From NCBI GenBank assembly GCA_015055515.1, contig SVIC01000004.1, positions 30,614-94,613 of the forward strand: a stretch of 64,000 nt of DNA, read 5' to 3'. The stretch is from Clostridiales bacterium. GTDB lineage: Bacteria; Bacillota; Clostridia; Christensenellales; UBA1242. Every line of letters starts with the position of its first letter. Positions within the stretch are counted from its first letter, which is position 1. The notes under the pieces are model-generated. The model had not been told where the DNA came from. It saw only the letters and a list, made by a program, of their open reading frames with translations, and did not search any database. Below are positions 63,905-64,000 of this stretch, piece by piece. A program made the position numbers and the translations under genes.

Positions 63905-64000
63905 ATGAAAAGAACATATCAACCTAAGAAAAGACAAAGAAGCAAAGTTCATGGCTTTAGACAAAGAATGAAGACTCAGGGTGGAAGAAATGTGTTAAAG
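63905..64000 (+). CDS. rpmH: 50S ribosomal protein L34 (partial, first 32 residues)
   Basis: [20 protein letters not shown] then [13 protein letters not shown]34 is about 44 residues and this covers the first 32. Runs off the right edge. In most Bacillota rpmH-rnpA-yidC precede mnmE near oriC; here it is on the plus strand about 39 kb from mnmE. Confidence 0.97.
   Translation, partial: MKRTYQPKKRQRSKVHGFRQRMKTQGGRNVLK

Overview
The window looks like the replication-origin region of an AT-rich (about one-third GC), low-GC Gram-positive anaerobe (Bacillota/Firmicutes type), probably an uncultured gut-associated lineage. The evidence is an ileS T-box leader, an oxygen-independent class III ribonucleotide reductase with activase, sigma-A type promoters (TTGACA/TATAAT with 17-bp spacing), Rho-independent terminators with long U-tracts, BspA-type and LRR surface proteins, and a B. 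subtilis-like holB-ricT-MTase-rsmI cluster. TGA serves as a stop codon, so the code is standard.

Layout. (1) 1-19 kb, genes mostly on the minus strand: partial ileS behind a T-box, a transglutaminase-like protein, two plus-strand paralogous orphans, trpS, the nrdD-trxB-nrdG block with two NrdR-type boxes, a toxin/immunity remnant, tRNA-Lys, a GH13 alpha-glucosidase, radC with an RNHCP protein, gyrA and gyrB. (2) 19-32 kb, genes on the plus strand: recF, dnaA, dnaN, a 1.9-kb gene-free AT-rich region with a striking alternating purine/pyrimidine island, mnmE, mnmG, rsmG, a parS cluster, parA and parB. The switch in gene polarity near 19 kb, DnaA boxes and parS sites place oriC between about 19 and 25 kb. 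recF lies upstream of dnaA, gyrB-gyrA are divergent, and rpmH is about 39 kb from mnmE, so the classical order is rearranged. (3) 32-42 kb: an orphan PrgI-VirB4 fusion with an unknown partner, lemA, a CDF transporter, DegV, and a block of small acidic or charged unknown proteins. (4) 42-50 kb: tRNA-Leu with flanking tRNA-derived elements, then a long operon of YhhN, a membrane protein, a GT28 glycosyltransferase, holB, ricT, a methyltransferase, rsmI and an rRNA m5C methyltransferase. (5) 50-59 kb: an HTH/DUF4097 pair, an LRR membrane protein, a nucleoside hydrolase and a 1288-residue BspA-like LRR protein. (6) 58.8-64 kb: a diadenylate-cyclase-like protein coupled to a degenerate PLD membrane protein, yqeY with an ApbA-type reductase, tRNA-Glu with a tRNA-linked element, and the start of rpmH.

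The most unusual content is non-coding. A six-copy, roughly 140-bp family with near-identical terminal inverted repeats folds as a three-hairpin cloverleaf plus a fourth hairpin; its stems are completely different in sequence between copies but remain paired. A second family sits just downstream of tRNA-Leu and tRNA-Glu. It carries an antisense and a sense copy of that particular tRNA's T-arm, split inside the T-loop, a shared core, a 3' CCA and its own terminator. I recognise neither family. Among proteins, the DAC-like/dead-PLD operon and the PrgI-VirB4 fusion deserve attention.
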